Below are positions 22,034-33,451 of a stretch of 64,000 nt of DNA, one piece after another. The translations under genes were made by a program, and so were the position numbers. This DNA comes from Begonia masoniana (taxonomy: Eukaryota > Streptophyta > Magnoliopsida > Cucurbitales > Begoniaceae). The notes beneath the pieces were generated by a model, which did not search any database, had not been told where the DNA came from, and worked only from the letters and a program-made list of their open reading frames with translations. The DNA is taken from assembly GCA_022432975.1 (NCBI GenBank), contig CM039509.1:23715432-23779431 (forward strand), read 5' to 3'. Every line of letters begins with the position of its first letter. The stretch's first letter is position 1.

Positions 22034-22180
22034 ATGACAACTTCGGTGCGTAGTAAACCTATGGTTCGAATAGCTAGGAATTTAATGGTTAGGAATTTAT
22101 TTGAAAAGCGAAACAGACAAGGTAACATCCGTAGAATAGATACAAGTAGGATTGACGATAGAGAGATTAGAGTATGTTAG
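22034..22180 (+). CDS. Small open frame at the gag position of F, function unknown
   Basis: A 48-codon frame starts at ATG 22034 (MTTSVRSKP) and stops at TAG 22178. It is rich in Arg and lies just after a GT-AG-like segment (21946..22006) that matches, in position and length, the one before gag in elements B and C. It could be a gag N-terminal relic or chance. I see no domain. No other start in this region gives a better frame. Confidence 0.25.
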   Translation: MTTSVRSKPMVRIARNLMVRNLFEKRNRQGNIRRIDTSRIDDREIRVC

Positions 22181-23433
22181 GATGAGTTTCCCTTTAAGAG
22201 TTACATCTTATGTGAGAAAAGATAGATGTCCTAAACCATTGAGAGACCCTTAGTACATTATGTGGATAAGATGAGAGCTTTGAGTATGAGGGTTGTGTTG
22301 GAATAACTAATGAAATGTCATGATTGTTTGTGGTATAATTGTCTTGAGGTATAAAGTTCTTAGTGTACGGTAGTAAGGTATCTTGGAGATATGATATGAG
22401 GTAGTTATGTATGTGGTGATGAATGTTAATGAGCATTAGATTAGAGGAGTTAGAGTTGGAAAGATTTGAAAGTATAGGTGATAATTTATTTAATTGAAGT
22501 TAAGGGACATATAAATACTCAAGTTATAAGGAGCGAGGTTAAGAACATGAAAACTTTGGGTGATGTAGAAAAGTGTTGTGAAGTCAATAAATGTAGGGAT
22601 TATTGAGCGTTGTGGTGTATAGTTTAGGGTGTAGAGTTTAGAATGACCCAATTTAGAATCGTAGAGAGTTGCCAATTTGGAGTGAATGAAAACTCAGTTA
22701 GTACTTCGAGTGTATAGTGAGTTAATTTAGGTAATGAGAATTCGGAATATGTGATTGATGTTAAAATGAGGTACGAGGTAAGAAGCTTACTCCGTAGGTT
22801 TTAGTGTTACGCTATTGAGATTGTTTGGAGGTTTGAGATTGTTTGATGAGAAGTGGAGAGTTAGAACTAAGTTAGAGGGATTTAAGAGTCCTCGTGATAA
22901 CTGAACCAGTTCATGTCAATAGGCGTAGGTGTATGAGTATGAGAGCTAGGGAGTACGGAGTAAGGTGAAGTCGAAGATTTTGGAGATGTAGTACCAGATG
23001 AGTTTGGGATGGTAATGTAGTGGGGCTTTACTTTGTCAACGCACAAAGTTAGGAGATGAGCTTGGAATGAGTAAGTTGAGGAAATGTAAGACTTTGAAGA
23101 TATAGTGAAGACATGGGAACTTGTCATTTATGGTTAGGTGAGTAGAACAGAATGAAACTTTGAGGATTTAGGATTTAGAGTAAGAAGGATATTGATTGAA
23201 GTCTTGGGGTCACGATATTGAAGTGAGTTGAAGAATTGAGGTAGTTATGTAAGGCCAAGCGATGTTAACTAATAGGGCGAAGAAGATTGCTCCGTAGTGA
23301 TAAATTTACTAGGTGATCAAGGATTTAAGTTAAGAATTCAGTTAGAAGAGTTTGAGAGTATGAATTAGATTATAGTTAGTGAACGTATGAGTATTCGGGG
23401 TAGAGTCACAAATTTTGAGGACAAAATTTTTGT
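22181..23433 (+). other. Noncoding internal region of F
   Basis: Purine-rich on the plus strand, with frequent GAG, TTAGG and GTTAG words. No zinc knuckle, protease, RT or integrase motif in any frame. Opposite-strand open frames (for example 22194..22436 and 22882..23127) follow from the skewed composition. Confidence 0.7.
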
Positions 23434-23446
23434 AAGGAGGGTGGAT
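23434..23446 (+). other. F polypurine tract
   Basis: AAGGAGGGTGGAT directly before the 3' LTR; near-identical to the tract of B (36147..36159) and C (57431..57443). Confidence 0.85.
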
Positions 23447-26191
23447 TGTAACACCCGGGTTTTTTTTTAATTGGAGATTTATAGTTGTTTTAATTAATTG
23501 AAAAGTAAAGTGAATAAATTTGATTGAAATTAAGTCGGGGGTTAGGTTAATTTAATAACGAGATTTAACGAAATTCGTAATGGTCGAAAGCACGGGAGGA
23601 CAAAACGGTAAATGAGAATTAATTAACGGTTAGTTTTATTATTAGTATTATTATTATTATTATTATTATTTAATTAAAAATAAAAAAATAAAAACAAACG
23701 ACAGAATGGTTTTCAAACCATTCTGTCGCTCGAGTCGGGCAGCGAGAGCAGGGGAGAGGAAAACGGAGAGGGAGAGACGAGCGACGTCCTTCCGACGGCC
23801 ACCGCCGCGATCTCCGGCCCGGCCAAACGACGGCGACGTGCTGGGTTGGTTGTCTCCGTGCACAACCCGACTTACCTTGTTTTCGGCTCTGTTCGTGGCC
23901 GAGAGTGACGAGCTCGATTGAGCTCCGATCACCGGCGGTTTTTGGTCGTTTTCGGCGTGGGTTTGCCGACCCTAGGTCTGGTTTTGATTACCTGGCCGTG
24001 ATGAGCCCGATTTGAGCGAAATATAGTGAAGCCCTCTTTAGGGCATTTCGGGTTGTATGAGATTTTTAGTTAGATTATGTTAATTGAGGTTAGATATGGT
24101 TGATTGGTGAGGAATTAAGTGGAATTTGATGGAAAATTGTAAAGGGGAATTTTCCGGGTGAGGGGCAGATTCGGGTTTTGCCAATTTTGACCTAGCTACG
24201 GTCGTTCGTTTTCAAATTCCTTTTGGCAGGTTAAAATAGGTTATTAGAGGAGTACGTGGCCGCTGGAATCGTTCGATTCCGATATCTGACGCAAAAGTTA
24301 CGCGCGTTTGAAGTTCGGGTCGATTTTTAACGAACCCAAATTGGTGGCCCATTTAGTTAGGATTTAGTTGGATTAGGCTAGAAATAATAGTTTGAGAGTA
24401 AATTGGTGTATGTAGGCTTAATTTTAAAGAAGTTTGAATAGTTGTAGTTAGAGTTAGTTAGAGTTAGTTTAAATATTCTTTAGAAGTAAATAGTGATGCT
24501 TAAGTGAATTTTGTGAATGTGATAGGTTACCGAGTGGGGAAATGTACATAGCCAAAGCGAGTAAGTGCGGTGCCAGAGTTCAGGTAAGTAGAGAGCGTTT
24601 GTGTTTTGCCTTCGGGCCTACACCACGGAACGGTAGGTTTGTTGTTTGTTGTTTGGTTGTCTTCTTTGTTGGTTGAGCGTTGTTGGTTGATTGCTTTGCT
24701 TTGTTTTGGTCTGGTCTGGTTAAGAATTTGTGCGACTTGCATCATAGTGTGAAATGCATCGTAGTTTATAGCCTCGGGGGATGTTTGTTTGTTTGGTGTT
24801 GTATTGTTGACTTGTGTTGTTGTGTTGATGGTTTCGTGTGGTATTGCATATTTGAAGCATGCATCATGGTATAGCACGCTAGAAATGATTAGTGGCATTG
24901 CTTGGCATTGTGAGCATGAATGTAATCAGATAAAGTAAAATGTAAAATGCATCTCGAATAGGGTGACTTGTTGGGCTGAGGTGCTGGTAGTAGCACCCTG
25001 AGGGGAACTCTATGAGAGATGACCGGCTAAAACACGAGATCCTGAATAGTGTGCCTTGTCCGGCTGAGGTTGCTGGTAGTAGCACCCCGAGGGGACCTCT
25101 ATGAAGGATGATTGGTTAAAATACAAAATTCTGAATAGTGGGCCTTGTCGGGCTGAGGTTGCTGGTAGTAGCACCCCGAGGGGACCTCTGTGAAGGATGA
25201 CTGGCTAAGATACGTAAATGTAAAATGCATCTCGAATAGGGTGACTTGTCGTGCTGAGGTGCTGGTGTGTAGCACCCCGAGGGGAACTCTATGAGAGATG
25301 ACCGGCTAAAACACGAGATCCTGATTAGTGTGCTTTGTCGGGCTGAGGTTGCTGGTAGTAGCACCCCGAGGGGACCTCTATGAAGGATGATTGACTAAAA
25401 TATGTAAATGTCGTGATTAAAGCAACGATCAGCAAACGAACACAACTGAGAGTTAGAAACTGCATTGTGTTAGGTTGATTGCATTGTGATGTTGTTGAGT
25501 TGCATTGGGAAGTTGTGTTGTTGCGTTGCGTTGTCGTGTTGAGCGTGTGTGTGTGGTTGTGTTAGGGTTGTGTGAGGGTTAATTGTGGATTGCATTTGTT
25601 TATATTTATTATCCCCTACTTGCTAAGCGTAAGCTTACGTGTGTGTGTGTGTTCCGTGGTGTAGGTGACGACAGGAGTACAGGTTAAAGCTTCGAGGAAA
25701 GCTAGGATTGGGACGCAGTCGTTGATGTACGCGGTATGCCGGTGCGGCAGTTGTCGGGGCGTCTCGACCATGGTCTTCGGAGACGTGGGGTTTAATATTT
25801 TGGTAGTTATTGTAAATGTTTATTGTTGTATATAGTTAAGTTAAGGGTGATAGGTCGCCCTAACTTGTGGATTTTCTGCATTTGAGGATGTTAGTATTTT
25901 AGTTTCCCATTTTTCTATTATTGGAGATTTTGTATGCTGGATAGTGAGTGATTAGCTGAGTAAGAATATTCTGGATCTGGTTGAGAATTGGTTTGTGTGC
26001 AGGTACTTAGCATTTTTGGAGGCGCCATTTTCAGGCGTTACTCTGCCGAAATTTTCGGGGAAAACGCCGTGGTGCTTAGCGGTTAGGAGTAAGGGTAATT
26101 AGCGAGTCTAGGCCTAGTTTAAATTATGTTTCAACGTGGGTTTGGTTAGCAAAGCAGTGCACCGAGCCAGGGTGGGTTCGGGGGCGTTACA
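23447..26191 (+). repeat. Family F 3' LTR
   Basis: 2745 bp, TGTAACACCCGGG to GGGCGTTACA. Highly similar by eye to the 5' copy; it has lost the CAG/GTAAGG donor-like site (near 23872) and a 9-bp part of the nearby GC-rich stretch. The five-unit hairpin array recurs at 24955..25400. Confidence 0.9.
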
Positions 26192-26499
26192 GGAAGTTTG
26201 ATATTTTTATAGTTACAAGTATGGTTATAATGATCAATATGTGTAGATTATAATTTTCCATGCAAACAATGATTGGTTCAAAAGATAAAGCTATCATTTG
26301 ACTAGATTTATTGTAAATGTTTAATCATTACATCAAGAATACTAGTTGCAAGTTAATATTCTTAGTCAAAAGATTATACAAAAGTGTTGTTTAGAAATCT
26401 TGTGATGGAATGGATCTTTATTTGAATTGTTGTTTAGTTATGAAATATATAGATTTTTAGTGTGAGCTTATTATTGTTTAGTTTTCTTTTGTTTTAGTT

Positions 26500-26912
26500 G
26501 ATGCATCTTCTACTTCAAGTATATTATGGTACTTATCGACATGAACTTTAAAGTCTAGAAAAAGAGTATTATGATAGTTCTATGGTGCTCAGGTTTTGAC
26601 CTACCACTTAGATCAAACGACTTTTTGCTAGTCAACATCAAGTAACCTTGATAACTGAAGGGAGTTCAAAAAGTAAATTCGTTTGAAATGCATGAGTCCT
26701 ATGATCATGGACTGCACCCTTCTAGAGTCATTTAAATCCACTATGTTTGAAAAGGAGAACAATTTTATCTCTCAAATAAATAGAGAAATTGTTTGCAAAG
26801 AATGAAAAGGCTAAAAGCAACACATTTAAGGCTAATCTTGTTTCTCCTGAGTTTATAGGAAAAACGAACATACATGAGTATATTATCGAGATATCTCATC
26901 TTGCTTCAATAC
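26500..26912 (+). pseudogene. Second decayed copia: gag N-terminal part
   Basis: From about 26500 (ATGCATCTTCTACTTCAAG) broken frames resemble a copia Gag: a stretch like VNSFEMHESYDHGLHPSRVI, then lysine-rich RNCLQRMKRLKA, and near 26870 HEYIIEISHLASIL in mixed frames. The sequence is cut at 26912 by element B and continues at 38529. Each section carries stops and frameshifts. 26192..26499 before it is AT-rich and is probably this copia's 5' LTR or leader, disrupted by F; no gene there. Confidence 0.6.
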
Positions 26913-29374
26913 TGTAACACCCGACAACTTCAGACAGGTGAACTTTCTTTAAGGTAAACGAAATTAACTGCCACCTCTGTATTTATGTATTTCTTTGGTC
27001 GGAAATTTGGGCCCCAAAGTTTAATTAGTTCTTTTTATAAAAATTAGATTTGGTGGCAAACTTGTAATTAAGTCTAGCTTATTAAGTGTATAAATAGAAA
27101 ATGGAAATCCTTAAACCTCACAAAAACCTCCACCAGCCGACTTTCCTCTCTCAGCCGACTCTCTCTCCTCTCAGCCCTTCCCTGTTCTTCCTCCAGCGAT
27201 CAACTTCCTTCAGATTTCTTCCGATACTCCAAGGTCGAGGTAAGATTTGGACAATGTGTTTACTGATTAGTCATTTGAGAGTTGATTAGAGATTTAGATT
27301 TGGGTTTTCTGAGGAAGTTGAAGTATCATGGTAGATATAGCTATTAATATAGTATTTATGATTGTTGTAGATAATAAGTAGAAATAATGAACGTTGGCTG
27401 AGCCTGGGTATTTGGTGAACCCGAACGCCATTATCATTTAGCTGAAGTTTTTATGCACACTAGGTGACTGATATAATGCTCGAATGGAAATGAGTTAGAC
27501 TTCTAGGATATATACCTAGTTAGAAAGCTACCATTCTGGAATATTATACTACTTAGGAATTGTTTTCTTACATTAATACGTGAAATGTCTTAGGTGGGGA
27601 AAAAGCTCCAAGTGAAGGAAAGACATTGCGAGGGAATCCAAGTAAATGAGTGTGTTAAGATTTCCGGCCATTAGGGCCCTGCATCACAAGGGTAGTAGGT
27701 TGAATTTGTTTCTGATATTCGATTATGTTTGGGAAGTTGTCTGTTTTAGTATAATGTTTGGAATAGTGTATGCTCTGTTTTCTGATGAACGACTTCTTCC
27801 ATGGTTTCATGTTTTGAGAATGTTTATGTCCATGCATCATGATTTATTTACCGAGTATACAAAATGTTTTACACTCATACTCCTTTATGAATGAAACAAG
27901 AAAACGAAACGTATGAAACCTTGATTAAGTGTGGGTTGGGGGCGATATTGGCCATGTCACTGTCCAGGGATGGACAATGATTCTTGCCAGTAAAGGGCAA
28001 TGTACACGCACTCTGCCTACCCCCCTTCGGCACAAACTCCTCCTTATCCATGATATGAAAACAATGAACAAGAATATGATTCCCACAATTTGAAAGTGAA
28101 TGTGAACACAAGCATGATTCCTGATTTGAGTAAAAGATGTGTACATGATTTTATGCAGCATTCATGAGCATTCATATGTTTGTTGCACTCCTTACTAAGC
28201 ATTAGGCTTATAGTTTGAACCTTATGATGTAGGTGACGAAACAACAGGTGAGGACTTCAGTCTAGAAGGAAATGCTTAGGTCTGGTTGCTGGTTGCTGCT
28301 CATGGTGATGATTTGTGGTTGGGAAGCGATTTTTAACCCGCGGAGTGTTGCTTTCAGTACGATTTAGTAAGATCTATGGTATGATTGCATGAATGGGAAA
28401 TGAATTTCTTTATGTTAACAGATATTTGACTTATTAAGTACAAGTTTAAGCTTAAGAAGGTTCCAGATTTAAGAATCTTCTCTATGTGATAAGTCTTCCG
28501 CTATGAATTTAAGTTAAGGATTGTGAGGTCTATGTGTATAGGGATTTTTAGAAAAAGGGAGTTAAGTTTTAGAAAGAAAGAGGGAAAGAATTGAAGTCTC
28601 AACTTTGACCAATAATCGGTAGATGTTCGGTTACTGATGATCGGTGGATGCTGGATGAATGCGTCATCCGGCTGACGTCACCGGAAGATGTTGAGTATTA
28701 TTGATTGGTGGATGCTGGGTGATTGAGTCATCCGGTTGACGTAATCGGTGGATGTGTCTGTGAATGTGAGCGGTAAATGTCGTCTGCCGAGTTAATGAAG
28801 TCACGTGGGTAACACGTGGTCTGACCGGTGGATGTTGAGTGTTACTGTTCACCGGTGGATGTTGTGTGTTTATGATGATCGGTAGATGCTGGATGAATGT
28901 GTCATCCGGCTGACGTCACCAGAAGATGTGAGTATTGTTGAGCGGTGGATGTCGCTCGACAGAAATGACCGGTAGATGCTGGGTGAATGAGTCATCCGAC
29001 TGACGTCATGGGTAGATGTGGAATATTACTGTTGACCGGTGGATGTCGCTCGACAAAAATGACCGGTGGATGCTGGGTGAATGAGTAATCCGGCTGACGT
29101 CATCGGTAGATGTGGGATATTACTGTTGAGCGGTGGATGACGCTCGATAGAAATGAGCAGTGGATGTGAACGACAGAGGTTAATTCGATTGTCTGTTGAT
29201 TCTTTTCTTTAAATAGATATTTACCCAAATGATTTTAAATGACTTCGAATTTGATTGGAATTTCTTTAAAAACGTATTTATATATATACACAAAAAAAAA
29301 AGAATTGGGTTGACATTTTGATTATGAATATGATTATACGAAATTCTCGACCCGTCGAGTTTTGGGTTGTGACA
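26913..29374 (+). repeat. Family B 5' LTR
   Basis: 2462 bp, TGTAACACCCGAC to GGGTTGTGACA. Landmarks: GT-AG-like segment 27240..27593; TTCCGGCCATTAGGGCCCTG block near 27660; GGGTTGGGGGCG...CCCCCTTCGGCAC block 27935..28035; TGATGTAG/GTGACG near 28232; array of CGGTGGATG and CCGGCTGACGTCA motifs 28610..29180. Confidence 0.9.
28610..29180 (+). repeat. CGGTGGATG / TGACGTCA array in B 5' LTR
   Basis: About a dozen CGGTRGATG words alternate with CATCCGGCTGACGTCA; four exact TGACGTCA palindromes (28673, 28910, 29001, 29095). The counterpart in the 3' LTR is 37760..38315. Confidence 0.88.
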
Positions 29375-29378
29375 ATTA

Positions 29379-29390
29379 TGGTATCAGAGC
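29379..29390 (+). other. B element primer-binding site
   Basis: TGGTATCAGAGC, four bases after the 5' LTR. Confidence 0.9.
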
Positions 29391-29536
29391 GACCTGGATT
29401 TTAAAATCGGTTCTGTAGACTGCCTACTAGCACAAATCACCACATGAGTACTCTCTAGCAACTGTAAGTGTTTACGATTTTAGTAATGTCATTCAAAGTT
29501 AAGATGTGTTTATGATAATATGTTAGGATTTCCAAG

Positions 29537-31269
29537 ATGGTAAGAGGTCAACAGAAAGAAGGCAATGAAGATAGTAACACTATTGCCCAACTAACGGAGT
29601 TGGTTATTCGTCAATCCCACCAGATTGAACAACTTGTGGCTACTAGGGAAGAACAAGGGAACTCTAGTTCGAATGCAACCCATGACGATGGTGGCGAACG
29701 TTTTCACCGACTTCGACCACCAACATTTAATGGCCGAGTTTCGGATCATATCCATGCTGAGGAATGGATTCGAAAAATTGAGTACATGTTCATGTATGCA
29801 AAGGTTGATGAAGGAGACAAGGTCACATATGCTGTTTTCCACTTAGAACTGGATGCAAGGCATTGGTGGGACTCAATCCGGAGCACTACTAACGTGGGAA
29901 CTATGACCTGGGAAATGTTTAAGACGGCTTTCTTTGACAAGTACTTTAGCCGAGCTGTTCGGGCTAGTAAGAAAATGAAGTTTATGCAGTTGCGCCAAAT
30001 CGGTTCTGTGGCGGACTATATTTGTAAGTTCGAGGCCTTGTCCCATTTTGCACCCCGTTTGGTGGAGGATGAAGAAGATAAGATTCATTAATTCGTTCAA
30101 GGATTGAAGCCAAACCTGTTTAGGGAAGTGAAGACTGCAGGGATCCATAATATAATTTATTTTAAGGCTTTGGAATTGGAAGATGTTGAGATAACAGTGC
30201 AGGGGCAATGCTGCCAAGGAAGTTTATCAGAGAAGCTCAGCCACCACCACGCTAGGGCAAAGGTTGGCAGCCAAAACAGAACAGGGGACCACAGCAACAA
30301 CAGAAAGGTGTGAAGAGACCCTTCAATCCAAATGATGACCAAGAGAAAGGAAAATGACTTCAAGCTCCTCTATGTTCTACCTGTCAGAAGAATCATTATG
30401 GAGAATGCAAACTATACACGGGCCGTTGTTATAGGTGTGACAAGGTTGGCCATGTTGTTAAGGATTGTCCAATGCCGCCGGATACGAATCATGCGAGAAT
30501 GGCACCCAGGGTTTTTGCCATGATGGAGGACGATGATGCGGAGCAGCAAACAGTTATAACAGGTATGATTAAGATTTGTGGTAAACCCGCTTACACACTT
30601 ATAGATACCGGTGCTACCCATTCTTTCGTAGCAACTACATTTGCATGCAGGTATAATTTACGGACTCTTCTAGCCGATAAGTCGTTTAGTGTCATGTTAC
30701 CGTCGGGAGAATCCTTATATTCTGAACAAGTAGTAAAAGGTGAAATTGTATTAGTAGGGGACAAAGAGATATATGTAGAGTTGATTATAATTGATATGAA
30801 GGAATACGAAGTCATTTTGGGTATGGACTGGCTATTTGCCACAATCAACTATAGAACTGGTCTAGTTGAATTCCGACCCCCGAATGGGGATTGGTATTCT
30901 TTTCAAGCCATCCCAAAATCAAGTAAAATGCCAATTGTATCCTCGTTAGAAACCCAGCGATTACTGAAAAATGGTTGTGTGAGTTATCTAGCTAGCATAA
31001 TTGGTATACGGGTGAAGGATAAGGTAAAACTTCAAGATATTCACAGGGTCCGAGAGTTTCCTGAGGTATTTTTGGATGACTTGCCTGGGCTACCACCCGA
31101 TAGAGAAATTGAATTTGTGATTGATACGTATGATGAAGCATTACCTGTGTCTAAGAATCCCTACTGTATGGCACCGGTTGAATTGAAGGAACTAAAGACT
31201 CAATTGCAAGAGTTAGTAGACAAAGGATTTATTCGCCCTAGCTGTTCTCCCTGGGGTGCACCTGTTTTG
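29537..31269 (+). pseudogene. Element B gag, protease and start of RT (disabled)
   Basis: ATG 29537 opens Gag (MVRGQQKEG) with the RFHRLRPPTFNG and WIRKIEYMF region and HWWDSI, until a stop at 30089 where C has a Gln codon. Gag continues in the same frame to about 30210, then shifts frame and has lost part of the linker before the zinc knuckle. From 30472 a clean frame gives the end of Gag, a retropepsin (LIDTGATHSF; catalytic Asp within DTG near 30603) and VILGMDWLF, then the RT N-terminus up to SPWGAPVL, where solo LTR D interrupts at 31270. The 63-bp GT-AG-like segment 29464..29526 lies just upstream of the start. Not expressible as one protein. Confidence 0.85.
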
Positions 31270-33451
31270 TGTAATACCCGACAATTTCGGTCAGGTGATT
31301 TTTCTTAACCATTTTAATTGTCACCCTTTTATTGACCTTTATGATTTTAAATTTAATGCCAAGACTTATTTATTTCAAGTTGAGTGAAACTAGGTTGGGT
31401 GGCAAGTTTTTAATTAAGGTGGATTTTAATTGGTATAAATAGGTTATGGGAATTCTTAAACCTCATTAAAACCTCACTGTAGCCGACATTTCCTCTCTCG
31501 GCGATTCCCTTCCTTCCAGAGCTCCCTCTCTGCCAGCTATTCTTTTACCGGCGACCAGTTCTTCAGCCTCCACTTCGACAATCTACGCTCTAGGTAAGAC
31601 TCAGACAATGTAGTTACTGGGTAGTTACTTAGAGCTCTGTTTTTAGCTGGAACTTGAGGTTTCAGATTCTTCACTAACAGAGTAATGGTAGATGACAATC
31701 ATGATCTGTGTTTAGTAATGACATTTTCGATTCGATTCTGGACATTAAAATAATAGACCGTGTTTAGTTGTTAGACTTAATCCAGTTATTTAGGTTCTGG
31801 AAGTTTAATCTATACACACTAGGCGCTCGACTAGGGAGATTTAGAAATATTTATGTTAGATACTAGGATGACTTTTAGTTAGGATTTTGATTTAACACTG
31901 TAATGTGAAATATTTTTAGGTGAAGAAGTTTGAAGAGAATCGCTTAAGTTGCTAAGGAAACCAGGTAAGTGAGTGAGTAAGATTTCCGGCCATTAGGGCC
32001 TTACATCACAAGGGTACTAAGTAGAAGTTGTTTATGATGTTAAAAGTACCTATACTAATGTCTAGGTTTTTTCAGTACTCGAGTCGATGTTATGATCCTT
32101 TGATGAATGAATGACTTGTTCAGTAGGCTGATGAACTAAGATTACTCATGCTCATGCATCATGAATATTTCTCAAGCATATGAAAATGTTTTAAGTGCAT
32201 GATTTCTCCCATGAACAAGATATGAACATGAAACTTATGCAACAAGGATTAAGAGAAGGTTGGGGGCGGTTTGGCGTATGTCACTGTCCAAAAGAAGAAC
32301 CATGAATACGACCCGCAAGGGACTATGTACACTGTCACTGTCAACCCCCTTTTCGGCACAAATCCTCCCTTAATCCATATGATGAAAACGATGAAGATGA
32401 ATAAGAACAAGAACACGAAAAGATCATGAACATGTGTTTCCTTTAATTTGTGCATTCATGCATACATGTTAGCTTTGCACTCATTACTAAGCATTAGGCT
32501 TATAGTTTAAACCTTATGATGTAGGTGAAGAACTACCAGGTGAGGATTTCAAGTCTAATGAGGATGTCTAAGGCTGGTTGCTGGAAGGAGTTCAGGTTGT
32601 CAGTGAGTGGCTGGAAAGGCAATTTCACCTCCTAGTTACTACTTTTATCATGTTAGTAAGGTTATGAATACTGAGGTCTATGTAGGATGATTTCTTAAAA
32701 CAATGGATACTGGAACCTGAATGATTAATTTTTGAGTTTGAGGATGATCGTGAAATGATAGAATGATCTGTTTTGTTAGAGTCTCTCGCTACACGTATTC
32801 TAGATGAGATTATGGTCCAATTGTGTATTAGTTTATTCAGTCATGTTGAAGTTTGTGAAAGTCTGAGAGTTTCCTGTCTATCGGATGATGTCTTCCATCG
32901 GATGAAGTCTTCCATCGGATGAAGTCTTCCATCGGATGATGTCTTCTATCGGAATGAGGTTTAATGAGTCACGTGATGAGCATGTGTCAATCGGTAGAAG
33001 TATGTATTAAGTCTTGTCGTTTTGTGATCGGAATGAGATTTAAGGAATCACATGGGATGCATGTGTCAATCGGTAGAAGTTGTTTATTTCTATCGGAAGA
33101 AGTTTAATGAGTCAAGTGGGTTGCACGTGACAATCGGTAGATGTCGTTGTTTAATACTATCGGTAGAAGTGGAAATTATGTTTGTCGTTTTGCGATCGGC
33201 AGATGCGAGAAGAAAGTTTTGTCATTTTGCAATCGGTAGATGTCCTTTGATTTTCAATTCCCTCAGTCAAAAGCTTTAACTTTTTGTCTATTTATAAGTG
33301 TTGTTTACATATTGAGTTTTCTGCTGTATAATCGAGGACTATAGATAGAATTTTCATCATTGAGAGAAATTTTTAAATTTTCCGTAAATTTCTTAGTCCA
33401 GTCTTATGTTTTGGGTAGCAAAACCGAGTCTAGAAGACTCGGGGCGTTACA
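31270..33451 (+). mobile_element. Solo LTR D inside the RT of element B
   Basis: 2182 bp with exact TSD TTTTG (31265..31269 and 33452..33456); removing it rejoins the RT frame at [10 protein letters not shown]. Starts TGTAATACCCGAC, ends GGGGCGTTACA. Same LTR plan as B and C: GT-AG-like segment 31594..31919, 45-nt exon-like block 31920..31964 with ACCAG/GTAAGT, TTCCGGCCATTAGGGCC near 31985, TGATGTAG/GTGAAG near 32520. A CGGTAGAAG / CATCGGATGA array lies at 32880..33250. No PBS or internal region. Confidence 0.92.

Larger units (their letters stand above)
16490..26191 (+). mobile_element. Family F: LTR retrotransposon without gag-pol (LARD-like), complete
   Basis: Bounded by an exact TSD GGAAG (16485..16489 and 26192..26196). 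The 5' LTR is 16490..21862 including a 2592-bp solo LTR inserted at 17141; the 3' LTR is 23447..26191 (2745 bp). A Met-tRNA PBS follows the 5' LTR (21866..21877) and a polypurine tract (23434..23446) precedes the 3' LTR. The 1.58-kb internal region has no recognisable gag, protease, RT or integrase. The sequence before the polypurine tract (GAGGACAAAATTTTTGTAAGG) closely resembles that of elements B and C, so F is likely mobilised in trans by Tekay-type proteins. Long LTRs with a noncoding core fit a LARD-like element. Confidence 0.9.
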
